Assembly: GCA_946122785.1 (NCBI GenBank)
Contig: CAMGYJ010000009.1
Span: 28,307,633-28,371,632 of the forward strand
Source: Linum tenue
Taxonomy: Eukaryota; Streptophyta; Magnoliopsida; Malpighiales; Linaceae
DNA length: 64,000 nt
Direction of reading: 5' to 3'
Positions 1-12,175 of the stretch are shown here, in pieces. Numbering within the stretch: the first letter of the stretch is position 1; each line of letters opens with the position of its first letter. The position numbers and the translations under genes are program-made. The notes beneath the pieces were generated by a model. It did not search any database. It was not told where the DNA came from and was given only the letters and a program-made list of their open reading frames with translations.

Positions 1-1283
1 GGTTTGGGTTTTAATGTCAACCCGGGTCCTAAGTGTGATGACTACTCCGTGATTTCTTATTATTTAGCAGTGAAAATGTAGTGAAGATCCAAACAAGCAA
101 AGCAAGTAAAAGGTTGTTTTCAAGTTGAGAGAGGTCACCTGGATATGGTTCCCCCTAGACTGCAGTTAAGCCGGATTGTAATTTACCAAGTTCAATTCCA
201 ATGATAGTTATACTGCGGGAGGTTCTTAAACAGTCTGTAGTCTCGACTAAAGGTCTCCATACCCTCTCAATCTGAGTCCCCAGCGGGCGACTAACATCCA
301 CCGGAGTAAACAGATTGAGGCCCTACGAACCAAACCTCCACTACCGAAGTAAATTCAGTACAGAACAGTGAATTGACTCCTCGACTAAAGTCGCCAATTC
401 ACTACCTTCAATCAAGGGTGCTCTATCAACCTAGGCAGATATTCTCTTTCTAGGTTAAAGCAGAAATAACAGGAATTTGATCAGGATTCGTGCCATTCAA
501 CAAATCAAACGTCAATTGAATATAATCAAATCACAGAATCTGTACTTGGGTTCATACAATCAGACCTAACATACAAATCTAGGGTTCTTCATACCCAGGT
601 GAATAAGAAAGTTACTCCATAGAGAGAGATGGGAAATCTAGCTCAGATGCGGAAACCATACTATGAAGGATGAGAATCTGCTTCTGGCACTCAATCAGCT
701 CTTCTCCAAGCTCAAGCCGGGCTCCAATGGTGATGGAGATCGATCAAAGACACTTGCAGAATCAGGTTCATCACTTTCTCTCTCTAGGTAGCGCTTTTTC
801 TCTCTAAAACTCGGAACCCTTCACTTTTGCCTTTTTTCCCCTTAAGAAGCTGTCTGTCACGATCCCCGGTCTGAATACCCGATCGGGTATTTTGGGTGGC
901 GACCGGGTATCTTCAAAACGCACCGTCTGGGAACAGGGGAAAATCCCCGGTCAAGGCCAAGAATCCCCGATCGGGGATTTAAGCCTCATGACCGGGCCCC
1001 CTTATGCTTCTCAAACGTCCAAAATGCATTTTCCCCGGTCTGCTCATAATAATACCCGGCCGGTTATTTCTACTCATGGCCGGGTATTTTGCTCCTCCAG
1101 CACACTTCGACCCAAACGTGCTCCTTTCGACCTGAAACTCGTTTCTTCGCCTTGATGCCAACGCTACGCCCTGAAATATGACATAAACGCACAACCTAGC
1201 GTGGAATCGGCTTAAAACACGAGAATCAACATCTCAAACGGCTCAAGAATAGGGGTAAAAACATGTGCAATCAATGGTCTATT
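1..1283 (-). mobile_element. Tat-like LTR, cut by the window edge
   Basis: Non-coding LTR-like block. It matches the complete solo LTR at 46470-47814, for example in the shared stretch with 'cctagcgtg' and 'aaaacatgtg' near its upper end. On the minus strand it starts TAATAGACC, a mutated form of TGATAGACC. It interrupts a copia gag just after the zinc knuckle. It contains two perfect 18-bp palindromes, at 874-891 and 962-979, both built on CCCGATCGGG. The other end lies outside the window. Confidence 0.7.
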
Positions 1284-2105
1284 AAGCTTTCAACAATCTT
1301 CTTTAACATGGTTATCTTTCCTACAATATCTGCAGAAAAGTCCACCTTGAGATGGTGTTGTACCCTTCCTTTGATTTCTTCCCCTGCTTCCATCAATTGC
1401 TAGGGTTATTCCTTCATCTCCTTTGGTCCCAGTACCATGTGGATCTAGCTGTCTTTCATGTTGCAGGACATAACTGAATGTAGACCCTATGCTAGGCATA
1501 GGCTTCATCATCAACATGTTGGTACGCACCCCCTCATAGTTGTCATTCAAACCAGTAATAAACCTCATAACATAATAATCATGTATGAACCCTTTAAGGG
1601 TATTAAGAGCCACAGTTGCTGGACAATCTGCTTGAGGACAAGCACTACACACAACTGTCCTATACTGAACATATTCTTCCCAATATGTCTTAAGTCTAGT
1701 AAAATATTCATTAATATTAGAGCTGCCTTGCTTGCAAGTAAAGATCTGAGTCTGGAGATCTACCAACCTAACTGCATCTGCCTGACCATATCTCATTTTC
1801 AGATCTTCCTAGATCTGATATGCATTCTCAGTACTAGGCACACTCTCAGCAGTAGTTTCATCAAGAGAGTTAAGAAGCCATCCTAATACCTGAGTGTTGT
1901 TAGCATCCCATTCTTCAAAGCTTGCATCAGTAGCATTAGGTTGTGGTTTTGAACCATCGATGTATCCAAGGTGCTTCCTTGTCTTGAGAGCTATTCTCAA
2001 AGATCTGCTCCATAAGTTGTAGTTCCTTCCGTTGAACTTGATTGAGACAATAGACTGTGGCACCAACTGATCTATCGAGCTAGAAGAGTTGGTTGAAGTA
2101 GCCAC
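1284..2105 (-). pseudogene. Ty1/copia gag fragment
   Basis: Two minus-strand frames (2105-1809 and 1796-1290) make up an N-terminal copia Gag of the UBN2/DUF4219 type. The first part has the usual FNGRNYNLWSRSLRIAL-like start. The second ends in a CCHC knuckle, CRYCRKDNHVKEDC. A stop or frame change near 1800 separates the halves, and a TGA replaces the Trp codon after the knuckle. The Tat-like LTR then cuts the gene, so no protease, integrase or RT follows. The family packages retrotransposon RNA; this copy cannot make a complete protein. Confidence 0.85.
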
Positions 2106-2166
2106 TGTAGAGGACTATGCAGGTTCAGTGCTCATGATGTAGAAACCCTAGCAGAGTACTAATGGT

Positions 2167-2178
2167 GCTCTGATACCA
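2167..2178 (-). other. Primer binding site, initiator tRNA-Met type
   Basis: The minus strand reads TGGTATCAGAGC, the standard plant tRNA-iMet primer site. It lies 62 bases upstream of the copia gag start and shows that the 5' LTR lies at higher coordinates. Confidence 0.85.
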
Positions 2179-2180
2179 TA

Positions 2181-2539
2181 AGAATAGGGTTGTGTGAAAC
2201 CTTTTGTTTCATTGAATTGAAGAGAAGCTTTACAAGCAGTATATATAGGCTACACTAGGAACCCTACCATTTACAACGGTCACTAATTAAACAGTGATTA
2301 ACTAACTAATATTAACAAACAATTGAAAACAACCAATGGAAAGGACACATGTGGCTAAGCTCGATTTAGCTAATGTAAGCGAGAAGTGGAGCGACGTCAT
2401 GCTGTGCAAACGACGTCGGAACGTGCTTCTTCAAGCAATAGAGACCCGGGCGATCTCTGAAGTGGGCTTCGCCCCTTTGTCTTCGTGTGGGCTTGTAACT
2501 CAGCAGCGAGGCCCACTATCCATCTTCTTCTTTCCTTCA
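2181..2539 (-). mobile_element. Probable 5' LTR of the copia element
   Basis: This stretch sits directly upstream of the primer site and has a TATA-like run on the minus strand (2241-2248). The outer edge is placed at a CA (minus TG) near 2539. No target duplication could be confirmed because the 3' end of the element is missing, so the boundaries are approximate. Confidence 0.45.
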
Positions 2540-3070
2540 GAGTTGTGTTGAATGAAACTTCTTATTTGATAATTTGGTGCTTAGAATGATTTATTTCTAT
2601 GCGTTGTGATTGTTCATGAATATGTAATTTGCAAACCAAGTATTTGTGATTGGGATGAATTTTGTGTCTTGTGATTGTCAAGCAAGTACATGTTAAGTTT
2701 AAACTTTTGTTAAAATTTTAGTGGTTTAAACTTTGGGTATTTATGGGTAGTATGGGTACCCGTTATTCGTCCCGTACGGGTAATGGGTACCCGTTTCTCA
2801 TATGGGTTTGGGATATGGGAAGGACTTTGGTCTCCAAACGGGACTGGGTACCAGTTTCAAACGGGACTGGTATCCCGTCCCATCCCGTTGTCCAACCCTA
2901 ACAATGTGTAGTTAGCTGATGATAGAGATGGAATCAAAGGTTGCGAGTGGTGGATTTGATTTGGGAGAGATTCTAGGAAGATGGAAGAAGAGGGGCGGGT
3001 AAATGTGGTTAGGTTTGGTTATTGGTGACATGGCAAGTTTTATGACGTGGTGGTGACAGATTTTGTTTTT
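2540..3070. other. Intergenic, no gene seen
   Basis: AT-rich. The only visible structure is a degenerate run of GGGTACCCGT-like words at 2745-2890. No coding frame with family resemblance was found on either strand. Confidence 0.6.
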
Positions 3071-3270
3071 TTTTTAGAGTTAATTTTGGGTGAATCATCA
3101 CTTCTGTTTGTCACATCAACAAAATATTAACGGTATTAACGGAGACTAACGAAGAGTGACCAAACATAACATGTTTTACCAAACTTAGTGACCATTACTG
3201 ATTTTAATTTTTTTAGTGACTAAACATGACACCTTTTAGTAAATCTAGTGACCAAACGTGGCATTAACCC
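3071..3270. repeat. Fragment of a MULE-type terminal repeat
   Basis: It shares phrases with the terminal inverted repeats of the Pack-MULE at 35196-36674: 'taacggagactaacg', 'agtgaccaaac', 'tagtgactaaacatg', and an ending in 'ttaaccc'. Only one end is present, so it looks like an orphan terminus or a decayed MITE. Confidence 0.55.
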
Positions 3271-3987
3271 AAATACTAACCAACACATAATCCGGATAGA
3301 AACCTCAACAAATTATAACGAAATGGGTTATGCTGATCAAGAAAATCTAGTCATCCAAGGAAAATCAACTTCCTTTTTTGAAATTGAAAAATAATTGGTA
3401 TTATATTAGACCATGTTTTCCGTTCATTTTTATGGGCGGAATGTGTAAATTGGTTAAATTTGAGGCAACCAAAAGAAGAAGAAGAAAAAAGAAGGAATAA
3501 CGGGACAAATAAAAAACATCCTCTGTTGTCCTCTCCATCATTTAGTGACATGTGAATATCCAATGGATTTTCCCATATCTATGACTTCCAGTTACAAAAT
3601 AGGGCTCAGTTTACCCTCCAATATCTGGACAAAAGTGGACCATTATATGGGGCCAAGATCAGGTGACTAAGGGGGTCCCCTTAGTCACATGGCTAAATGA
3701 ATCTCAGCCACTCAACCTCATTAAAATCCAAGGGCTCCTATTAGTCCAATTTAATGAAGGGTAATGTAGTAATTTCATGTTTATTTTTAATTTTTAATTA
3801 TAAAAGAAATAAATAAAAAATCTGCCGTCCCTTTGCGTCGCCTCCCCGCGCCGCCCCAGTGAATTTCCGTCCCATTCCCCCTGTCGCGCCGCCTCCGGTG
3901 AATTTCTGTCCCATTCCCCTGCCATTCCAGAGAGTTCCCCCTGCCGCCCATTATTCCATTCTCCCCTGCCGCCATTATTCCATTCCC

Positions 3988-3990
<3 letters not shown>

Positions 3991-4022
<32 letters not shown>
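3991..4022. repeat. (AG)16 microsatellite
   Basis: Uninterrupted AG dinucleotide run inside the putative DNA element. Confidence 0.95.
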
Positions 4023-4029
<7 letters not shown>

Positions 4030-4262
4030 CGGAAAATTTTCTGATCGGAAAATTTTTCCGGCGAACAAAATTTTTCCGGCGAACATCGTCGCCGGAAAAA
4101 ATTTCCCGGCGACAGTGCTACTTTTGTAATGTTTGTATGCTTTGTTATTTTGTAATGTTTGTCGGTTTTTTTTGTAATGTTTGTAAACTTTGTTATTTTT
4201 GTTAACCATGTTTGTAAACTTTGTCATTTTTGTGCACCATGTTCGTAATGTTTTTTATGTCT

Positions 4263-4488
4263 AAAAAACACCCGGGTTGACTTTGGGAAGGAGCCCCTCT
4301 ATATAGGGATGGAGCCTCCAAAGTCAACCCGGGTGTTTTTTCCCGTTCGTATGGATTGTCGGTCTAGTTTGTCATTTTTGTCCACCATGTTCGTACTGTT
4401 TGTATGTCTAAAAAACACCCGGGTTGACTTTGAGAAGGAGCCCCTCTATATAGGGATGGATCCTCAAAAGTCAACCCGGTTGTTTTTT
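4263..4488. repeat. Two tandem 79-bp hairpins
   Basis: Each unit (4263-4341 and 4410-4488) has 22-bp inverted arms containing AACACCCGGGTTGAC around a 35-bp loop. The arms are perfect in the first unit and have one mismatch in the second. Both loops carry CTCTATATAGGGATGGA. A 68-bp T/G-rich spacer separates the units. Confidence 0.9.
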
Positions 4489-4760
4489 CTTTTTGTATGG
4501 TTTGTATTGTTTGTACAGTTCATACGTTTGTAATGTTTGTATGTTTTGTCGCTCTAGTTTGTACTGTTCGTATGTTTGTATGGTTTGTACTGATTGTAAA
4601 TCCGGTTTGTATACTTCGTAATTTTCCATAATACCCAAACTACCCCTGTCATTAATTAAATAGCCCTTCCCACTTTTTAACCATTAGATTGAAGTGTCCA
4701 GATCTAAGGGCTGGGAGGGGCTTAGTCAAGTGACTAAGCACCCCCCTTAGTCACCAGATC

Positions 4761-5585
4761 CGCTCTCCCATTATAATTTATATGTTCTAGGCTCCTAATG
4801 GATTTGGAAGCAGTGTTTGTGAAATCTTACTACACAGATATTATATGGTTGATTTCTCCCTATCGAAGTCTAAACCACTTGGTGGATTTTAGTATATGAA
4901 ACGGTTGAAACATGATTTCAATATTAAGTATCATATATTTGATTTTTTTTATACAACTTTCGATATAATTTTATAAACTTTATTTGAGAGTATAACTGTT
5001 ATGACAAACTGATGTCATCAAATCGCATCGTTGTCATTCTAATAGTTGAATGTACATATAATAGGTTCGATTCTAGAGCCACAAACCCGAGTTGAATCAA
5101 CCCCATACGAACGATTTCCCTCGACATATGAACCGGACTTGCTAGCAGCAAAGAAGCAAGAACCCTAAACTTGGATTATTTAGGTAAAATGAATCTTAAA
5201 TTCTTGTTGATTGGATGAAACTAAATATCCAGGAACCTAAACAAACAATATTATAACTCGATGCTGAATGAATTTAAAACTAGAGAAAAGAGTTGGTCAG
5301 ATTCAAGAGGGTGCAGAAGTGTTGATACAGATACTTGCCATTCCCTCCATACCCTTTTCCATTGGTGCTGCTGCCATTATTGCAGTGTGTCTATATTGGC
5401 ACCCATTTGCCTGTTAGACGACCATTCTTTTGTTTGATTCTCCTCTCTTCTCCTCTCCCTGCTCCATGACCCATTCTCACCCCACAATTTCCAGTGACCC
5501 TCTTGTGAACTTACATGAATATGGTAAGATGTAAGCCACAGGCAGAAACAGAGCATCATTACACATCCAAATAACAAGAAAGTTT
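4761..5585. other. Intergenic, no gene seen
   Basis: AT-rich sequence. No reading frame, RNA gene or terminal repeat could be supported. Confidence 0.6.
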
Positions 5586-5610
5586 GAGAGAGAGAGAGAG
5601 AGAGAGAGAG
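5586..5610. repeat. GA microsatellite upstream of the AHL gene
   Basis: Dinucleotide GA run of 25 bases, about 1.3 kb upstream of the AHL start codon. GA tracts are common in plant promoters; any regulatory role here is inference. Confidence 0.9.
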
Positions 5611-6884
5611 TCAAAACTTTGGGCGGGTAGCCATTGGAAGGAGGGAGAGATAGTGGTGGTGGGGGCAGAGTGGCCTCAGTCATAAAATTGGGTGATCTGA
5701 AAGTGACATAATAGTGCAAAAGGGTTTGGTACTTTGGTAGGCCACCATTGCCCTAAACCCAACTCTGTCCTGTCCACACTCACTCTCTCTCTAACTCACT
5801 AATTTTTAGTCAAAATAAAACACTCCTTCCTTCCTTCCCTTCTTCTCTAGGCCACCACCCTGTCTCTCCTTCCTTCCCTTCACTCTCTGGTCTACTTGGA
5901 CAATTAAATAAACCAAAGGGCAAAGCAAAGGTCTTTACTTGTTTGGTATTGATTGAACAGAAAGAGGGGGAGAGAGTAAAAAAGAAACAAAACAAAAACA
6001 GAAAAAGAAGGAAAACCCCAAACCCTTTCCTTTCTCTCTCTTTAATTCAAAAGCTTCAGGAGCAGATTCAATATTTTTCAATTCCTTTCTTTCTCTCGCT
6101 TTCGCTCTGAGCGTCTTTGTCTTTTCTTGCCCTCTCTTTCATCTCTCCCCTTTTACCACCAGCTTCCTCTTCTGTACCTCCCTCCCTGCATTTTCCCTTT
6201 TTTTCTCAAAACCCTAGATTTGAGAGCAGAAGGGAAATCTAGGGTTTTGTTCTTCTGGGGTTGTTTGTTAGGAGTACATGGGTTTCTGTTTCTGGTCTCT
6301 CAAGCTGTTCTCTACTTCCGCGCCTGAAAGTTGCTGTATTTGAGCGTTTGATTCGCCCCTGCTCTCTGCATTTGTTGTTTTTACGTTTGGCGCTTCAGCT
6401 TGAGTTAGCTCTCTGCTGTATTGTTGGAGGAAGCCCTGCTCTTCTCGTTCTTTAGGGTGTGTTTCTTCTTCCTTTTTCGTTTCCCCATTTCCCACAATTT
6501 CGGCAAGTTTGGATTTTTAGATTGAGAGTTCTCTTTTGCGTTTCTATTGATTGCTGTTTCACTGTGAAAGCAGCTCCTTTGAGTTTCTCCGTGTGTGTGG
6601 CGGCGAAGGGTTCTGATTCCCCTGTCTTCGCGCTTTGCTTTTGGCTCTAGAGTCCACAGCTTCAGTTCGTTTTTGGCTACTTCAAAGAAAAACCCCTGAA
6701 AAACCCTTTGGTTCTGGAATTCCTCACACCCTCTCTTATTAAGTTGTGAAGTCTAGTTGTATAAGGAATCCTTAAAGGCGCCACCTTTATCACTCCGAAC
6801 TCCGAAGCTCTTGATTCTTTTCGTTTTCCAACTTTTTTGAGCTTGTACTATTGTGATACCTGTACCATTTTTCATAGTAAATGC
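5611..6884 (+). promoter_or_regulatory. Probable promoter and 5' leader of the AHL gene
   Basis: Pyrimidine-rich sequence (many CTCT and TTCC runs), typical of plant promoters and 5' leaders. No convincing TATA box could be fixed. The leader may contain an intron. Short frames here have no family resemblance. Confidence 0.45.
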
Positions 6885-9800
6885 ATGGATGGAAGAGAAG
6901 CTATGGCATTATCTAGTGGTTCAAATCCGTATTACATTCATAGGGGGCCTGGTTATGGTGGGCCTGGGGGATACCAGTCACAGACTGGGGCATTGCACCC
7001 TCCACCCCAGTTCAGATCCTCCCCAACCCCAAACTTTCAGATTCAAAACAATGCCAGGCCTGGCTCATCTGCACCTGCATTCTCGATAGAGCACTCAAAT
7101 GTGAATTCTGGTCATGGCGGCCATGGCATTGATATTGATATGAGTGCTCCTCCACCTGGAGCGGCAGTGAGTGAGCAGCCGGTGAAGAAGAAGAGAGGAA
7201 GGCCACGAAAATATGCCCCAGATGGGCAGGTTTCCCTTGCTTTATCTCCTATGCTGGTAAAGCCTAAACAACAACCATCTTCAGAGCAAGATCCATTGAG
7301 CCCCTCTAAGCGTAGAGGGCGGCCACCTGGCACAGGGAGAAAGCAACGACTTGCTAATCTAGGTGATTAACTTACAATTTTGAAGCTCTTCTTGTGATAA
7401 AGGCAGTGTGTATGGTACTCTAGTGTTGTTAGGATGCTTTGCTCTAAGTTGATACTGTTTGTCCTCATCAGATTCCATATTGATTCCCTTAGTTATAAGT
7501 GATTGCCGCATATTCCACATATCCATTAGAATTGTCATTAGTGCACTGCTGTCTAGACGATGTGAAGACTGGAGAAACTTATTTATGTAGCGTGATAATG
7601 TTTGTTTCATCAGTCTATTTTTGTTTAGTGGTGTCTGCAAGAGAAAGCACACATCAATTAGTGATATCACCTTGTTGCTTGAAGTTAATCTGGATGATCA
7701 GAGGTTGTCTAATTCTGCCTATTATCATTAATATTTATTTGATGTCCCAGGTGAATGGATGAACAACTCTGCTGGCTTGGCTTTCGCACCACATGTGATC
7801 AGAATATTAGCTGGAGAGGTATGCTATACTGTCTTCGTTTTTCTTTCATACTCTGCATCCAGGGAGCTACATTTTCATTTGATCTTATGTCTATTCCCTG
7901 TAAGACAGCTCCTGATCCATATGGTTTCTTCTCCTTCATGAGATTGTCATGGAAATTTGGCAATGGTCTTTGTAGTAACCTACTTACCCATTGTGTTAAT
8001 TCCTTTCTCTTGAATATGTGAGATCAAAATTATATGTTTCCTTGTCACTTCTGATTCTTCTATATGACTTTGAACACGGACCATTAATGGTGGAGATGCA
8101 CATTAGATTTTTGTGCATTTGTGCAGTAGCTATCTAGGGATGGTAGCTTGACACTTTTTTCTTCTTCCATTTGTAGGATATAGTTGCAAAAATATTGTCA
8201 TTTGCACAACAGAGGGCTAGGGCTGTCTGTGTCTTGTCTGGAACTGGTACAGCTTCCTCTGTCACACTGCGTCAGCCAGCATCTTCAGGGCCGACTGTCA
8301 CATATGAGGTTAAAGCCTTTATATCCCACATTCATTGTTGTTTCAATGGCTTGAATTTTCTGCATCAGTAGTTGGATCTAAGGATAAGGATTTGAACGGC
8401 ATGTATTCCCCTTATATCCAAGTTTTTGTTTCGTCTTTGTTTACTTTCTAAATGGATACATTTAAAACTCATAAAAGTAACTTCAGCATCACTAGTTTAC
8501 GAGATGGAAGGTTGAAAGTTGTTCAAACTAACATAACAAGTTGCTCTACAGTTTACCTGTGACAGTTAAACAGAGTCGATACCAAATAACTTTCAACTTT
8601 TTGCTACATAATGGAAACAAGAGTAGCACGAACTATGACACTTTTTTTATTTGATTAAACTTTCTTTTTCAGTATATGGGGTGTGGTTTATGTTTAGGAT
8701 AATATTTGTCAGGGCTGGTTGTATATTACAAGATCAATCACATCTAAGCAACCTGTGACATGGCATTACTCAGATTTAGTTTGACATAGTTAGCATTGTG
8801 AGTTTAAACATCGATGGTTGTTGTTAGTGGTAGACATAGTTGACAGCCAGAGGGCACAATGTTCCTTTCTTGCTTTGATCAGGCTTGCAATGAGTGCTTC
8901 ACTGAGCTACCAGTTTTTTGGTGGCAAGTACCTTTCCGTTGGTAAAGATTTTAGATTGCTAATATCAAGCAGGATGTGGAATTTATAGATTCAACTTTGT
9001 GGATTTGTCTGTTGAAGATGACTCATTGTAGGCAGTTGTCAAAATCTGGTGGCATCTTTTGTAATATTGTTAGTAAAACAGTCTTTGACTTTAGTTGTAG
9101 TGTTGGTAGTGGTCTTGGTGGAAAAGAGCCAAATAGTAATTTCACTCTATTAGGTTTCTGATAGCGGCACTCTTGATGAACATACCACCCCTCTTTATTC
9201 GTCACTTCTAATTACTTGATAACTACAAAATTGAAATTTGTCCTTGGAGTTGATGACTAAGGCTGGACTGGGGCTTACTTTAGTTTGGAGCTGGCCTCTT
9301 CATTCTGGCATATCCTCGTATGTATTAAAATGCAGTCATCAGCATTTTATCCTTTGGATGTTTTTTGAATGGTGCTGCAAGCTTGCACAGATCTATCTTT
9401 TGGTCTTCATTTCTTTTGAGTAAAAGATTTACTTGAACGTGGTTGCTGATTTTTTCTACAAGAAAGAAAGTGGATTCTGACCTTAGCCTTTGTGGTTCTC
9501 TTGGTTAGCTGTTATTGTTCATCGCTCGCCTTTGAATGTATGGACTTATTTATTATTTAGCTGTTACAGGGCCGATTTGAGATACTGTGTTTGTCGGGTT
9601 CTTACTTGGTGGCTGAAGATGGAGGTCCACGTAATCGAACTGGTGGGATGAGCGCTTCTCTCTCTACTCCTGATGGTCATGTCATTGGTGGTGCAATCGG
9701 CATGCTTACTGCTGCAAGCCTAGTCCAGGTATTTTATATCGGCTGTTCTAAAGGTCTGGTTTATGAACATTACCAATTTGAACGTCAGGCTTCTGCTTAA

Positions 9801-10094
9801 GTTAAAACTGGGGTTTCGGTGCAGGTTGTGATCTGCAGTTTTGTATATGGTAATACAAAGAAGCCCGAAAGACCAGTTGGGCGGCCTAAGAGTGATAAAA
9901 GCCAACGGAACAGTGAGAAATTAGCTGTTAGTACCCCTACAACCCCTGCTAGTGCTCCTCCTCCCTCTGCAACAACGCAGCAGCACCAGCAGCAGCATCA
10001 CTACACGCCTTCGCCCATGGGGGTCTGGCCTGGTTCACGGTCGGTTGAGCTGAGAAACAACCCTCACATGGACATTGACTTGACACGTGGATGA
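6885..10094 (+). CDS. AHL: AT-hook motif nuclear-localized (AHL) protein, five exons
   Basis: Exons are 6885-7362, 7751-7818, 8177-8308, 9570-9728 and 9825-10094. All introns are GT-AG and phases join to give 368 residues. AHL proteins bind the minor groove of AT-rich DNA, form homo- or heteromers through the PPC domain, and act as nuclear transcription regulators. Two AT-hooks are visible: RGRPRKY at about 104-110 and RGRPPGT at about 145-151. The PPC domain follows at about 170-290, with GRFEILCLSGS and the GG(A)IGMLTAASLVQV core. Two hooks plus introns fit the intron-bearing clade B (type II). The N-terminus MDGREAMAL is typical and decides the start. The C-terminus is Gln/His/Pro-rich and disordered. 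Intron 3 is long (1,261 bp) with no recognisable insertion. The exact orthologue is not assigned. Confidence 0.93.
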
Positions 10095-10754
10095 ACGACT
10101 GATGATTGATGTTGACTGGCTGCAGCAACAGGCACATGGCAATTTTGTACAGATGTGTTGTTGTACATGTAGTTGCAGAAGAAAAGATCTCTCCTTGGAG
10201 TATCTAGATTTCACCTTTCATCCCTTTCTCTCTCTCTTCCCCAACATTTGAGGGCAGGGACTTGGAATGCAGTTTGTGCTAACCTCTAGTCTGTAACAAA
10301 AAGTCAACCATTTTTAAGGGCTCTCCTCCATCAGTTTAGAATTTGTTTTCTGGGTATTTATGAGTATTCAGTATTTGGTGATTGGCAGTAGCAAAGTTTA
10401 ATCAAATCCTGTTGGTTTTATTTCTCATCTCTTTATGTAAGTATGTAATGAACTTGACTTAGATCTGACTTGCAATCTTGTTGATCAGAGGCTACTAAAG
10501 GTTACAGATGAAGACCAGATAGGAAAAGAAAGACCATAAACTGAAACAAGTTTTACATATTCCATAGCCAAGTTTCTGAAGCCACAGGCTTGGCATGTCG
10601 CGTCCAATTAGGATGCTTGGGAGTCCCAGAAAATCTCTGGACACATTAATAAAGGACAGCAGCAGCAGTTGCAGGAAGAAGGAAGCAAACGTCACGTGCT
10701 TGAATTGAATTCCTATGTCGATGATAAGAGCTATTCATCAGTAGCAGAACTCTC
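10095..10754. other. AHL 3' region and gap between convergent genes
   Basis: It holds the AHL 3' untranslated region (the end is not marked by a clear poly(A) signal) and, from the other side, that of the GPX8-like gene. No other coding sequence was seen. Confidence 0.5.
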
Positions 10755-12055
10755 TTATGAGGTTCCCAGCAGCTTCTTTATGTCATACTGTCAAACAATA
10801 ATTGATGTCCTAAGCATGAGAATCCCATGAAAACCGTAGTGAAGAGGAACACCTACTATTCCTTATTCGGGGGTTGTTTACCTCGATGCTAAGGGGAGAA
10901 GTGGTTGGGTAGTAACGATCAACAACTTGGCCATGTTTGTTGACCAGAAACTTGCCAAAGTTCCATTGGATGTCGTCACCAAAGATTCCCCATTTCCCTG
11001 TCTTCAAGAACTTGTACAGTGGGGATGCATCCTCTCCATTCACTTCTATCTGCTCATCCTCACAACCCCCAGCAACAAAAAGAGATTCAAATGAGACAAA
11101 AAGAATAGCAACTCAAATGTGTGTATAATGATGTTGCTGTGTTATTACCTTATCAAAGATAGGGAACTCGGATTTGAACCGAGTGCAGACGAAGTCAGCA
11201 ATCTCCTCGTTGTTCCCCGGTTCTTCATCACCAAACTGGTTGCAAGGGAATGCTAGTACCTCCAGGCCTGCAGATTCCTCCCAAGAACGGCTACAATGTG
11301 TTACTGAAGTGTCATCCAGGTTCTCATAAACACAGTGAATGATCAGATTTAAAGTTTAACCTTGATCTTTGTACTTTCGGTACAGATCATTCAGCTCTGT
11401 GTAATTGGAGTTGGTCATTCCGCTGCAAGAAAATCATATGCCGAATTTCGAAGGGAAGTAAGTTTCTCGAGGGAGTTATCGAAGTTCAAGAGAGGGCATC
11501 AATGATATTGTACCATTTGGAAGCAACATTGACAATTAGTACTACTTTCCCCTTGTAGAAACTCAAGCTTACATCATTTCCCTTTGCGTCCTGCATCAGT
11601 CAAAATTGGGGTTAATGAGTAAAAGAACGGAGCACTCTTTCCAGAAGGGGATGCCCTAAAGTCGTTTGGCTGATGCTGAAACCACCATTTTACCAAGCAA
11701 ACCCAGTAGAACAAAAAGACCGAAACTTGATGAGTTTGCATACCGTAGCTAATACCAATGCCCAATATTTAATGATATTTCACGGTTCAGAAGTACCCAT
11801 AATTCCAGTCAAGTTTCAGATATCACAGTGACCTCCACATATCAGTGAATCGTGGAAGAACAAACTAAACCCATGTAAGAAACCTGGTGTGAAGGAACCA
11901 AAGTCGTGATCTTTTTGGGTTTCCCACCCTAGAAATGCTTGAAACGAGAAAGCAAGAAGGGATTCGTTGGTAGAACTTAAGCCGAAGCAAGAGAGACTAA
12001 CCTTGACAGTGAAATCGTAAACTGATTCTGGGTACTTTTGGGGCTGGCTCGACAT
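10755..12055 (-). CDS. GPX8: Glutathione peroxidase, GPX8-like, cytosolic/nuclear type
   Basis: Six exons on the minus strand: 12055-12002, 11590-11514, 11422-11361, 11267-11149, 11049-10882 and 10787-10755. They give 170 residues, close to Arabidopsis GPX8 (about 167). The enzyme reduces hydrogen and lipid peroxides. Plant members use Cys and draw electrons from thioredoxin. The peroxidatic Cys codon is split across the exon 2/3 junction ([15 protein letters not shown]). The resolving-Cys motif LAFPCNQFG and the catalytic Trp in WNFGKFLVN are present. There is no N-terminal targeting extension, so a cytosolic or nuclear site is expected. A TATA box lies about 115 bases upstream. Its downstream neighbour is a second GPX gene on the same strand with identical lengths for exons 2-6, so the pair looks like a tandem duplication. 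Confidence 0.94.
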
Positions 12056-12167
12056 TTTCCGAGTTGCTCAAACGTCCAAAACCTGCTTAGATACAAAGCA
12101 GAGCTATTCGTTTCTCTGGATGAAGCCAGCTAAAGCATGTTGGAGAAAGGAAGGTACGGAAGAAGGG

Positions 12168-12175
12168 ATTTATAA
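12168..12175 (-). promoter_or_regulatory. TATA box of the GPX8-like gene
   Basis: The minus strand reads TATAAATC, about 115 bases upstream of the ATG. That leaves room for a leader of about 80 bases. Confidence 0.5.

Larger units (their letters stand above)
3657..4760. mobile_element. Putative non-autonomous DNA transposon
   Basis: The two ends are imperfect inverted repeats. The left end reads GATCAGGTGACTAAGGGGG and the right end, reverse complemented, reads GATCTGGTGACTAAGGGGG. Both continue into a second, opposite TTAGTCAC and a weaker match of roughly 100 bases. No coding frame is convincing inside. No clear target duplication was found, so the superfamily is left open. It contains a GA microsatellite and two tandem hairpins. 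Confidence 0.4.

Noticed and set aside
3787..4227. 146-codon minus-strand frame with Ser-Leu repeats
   Set aside because: Translation of the AG microsatellite and of flanking repeats; not a protein.
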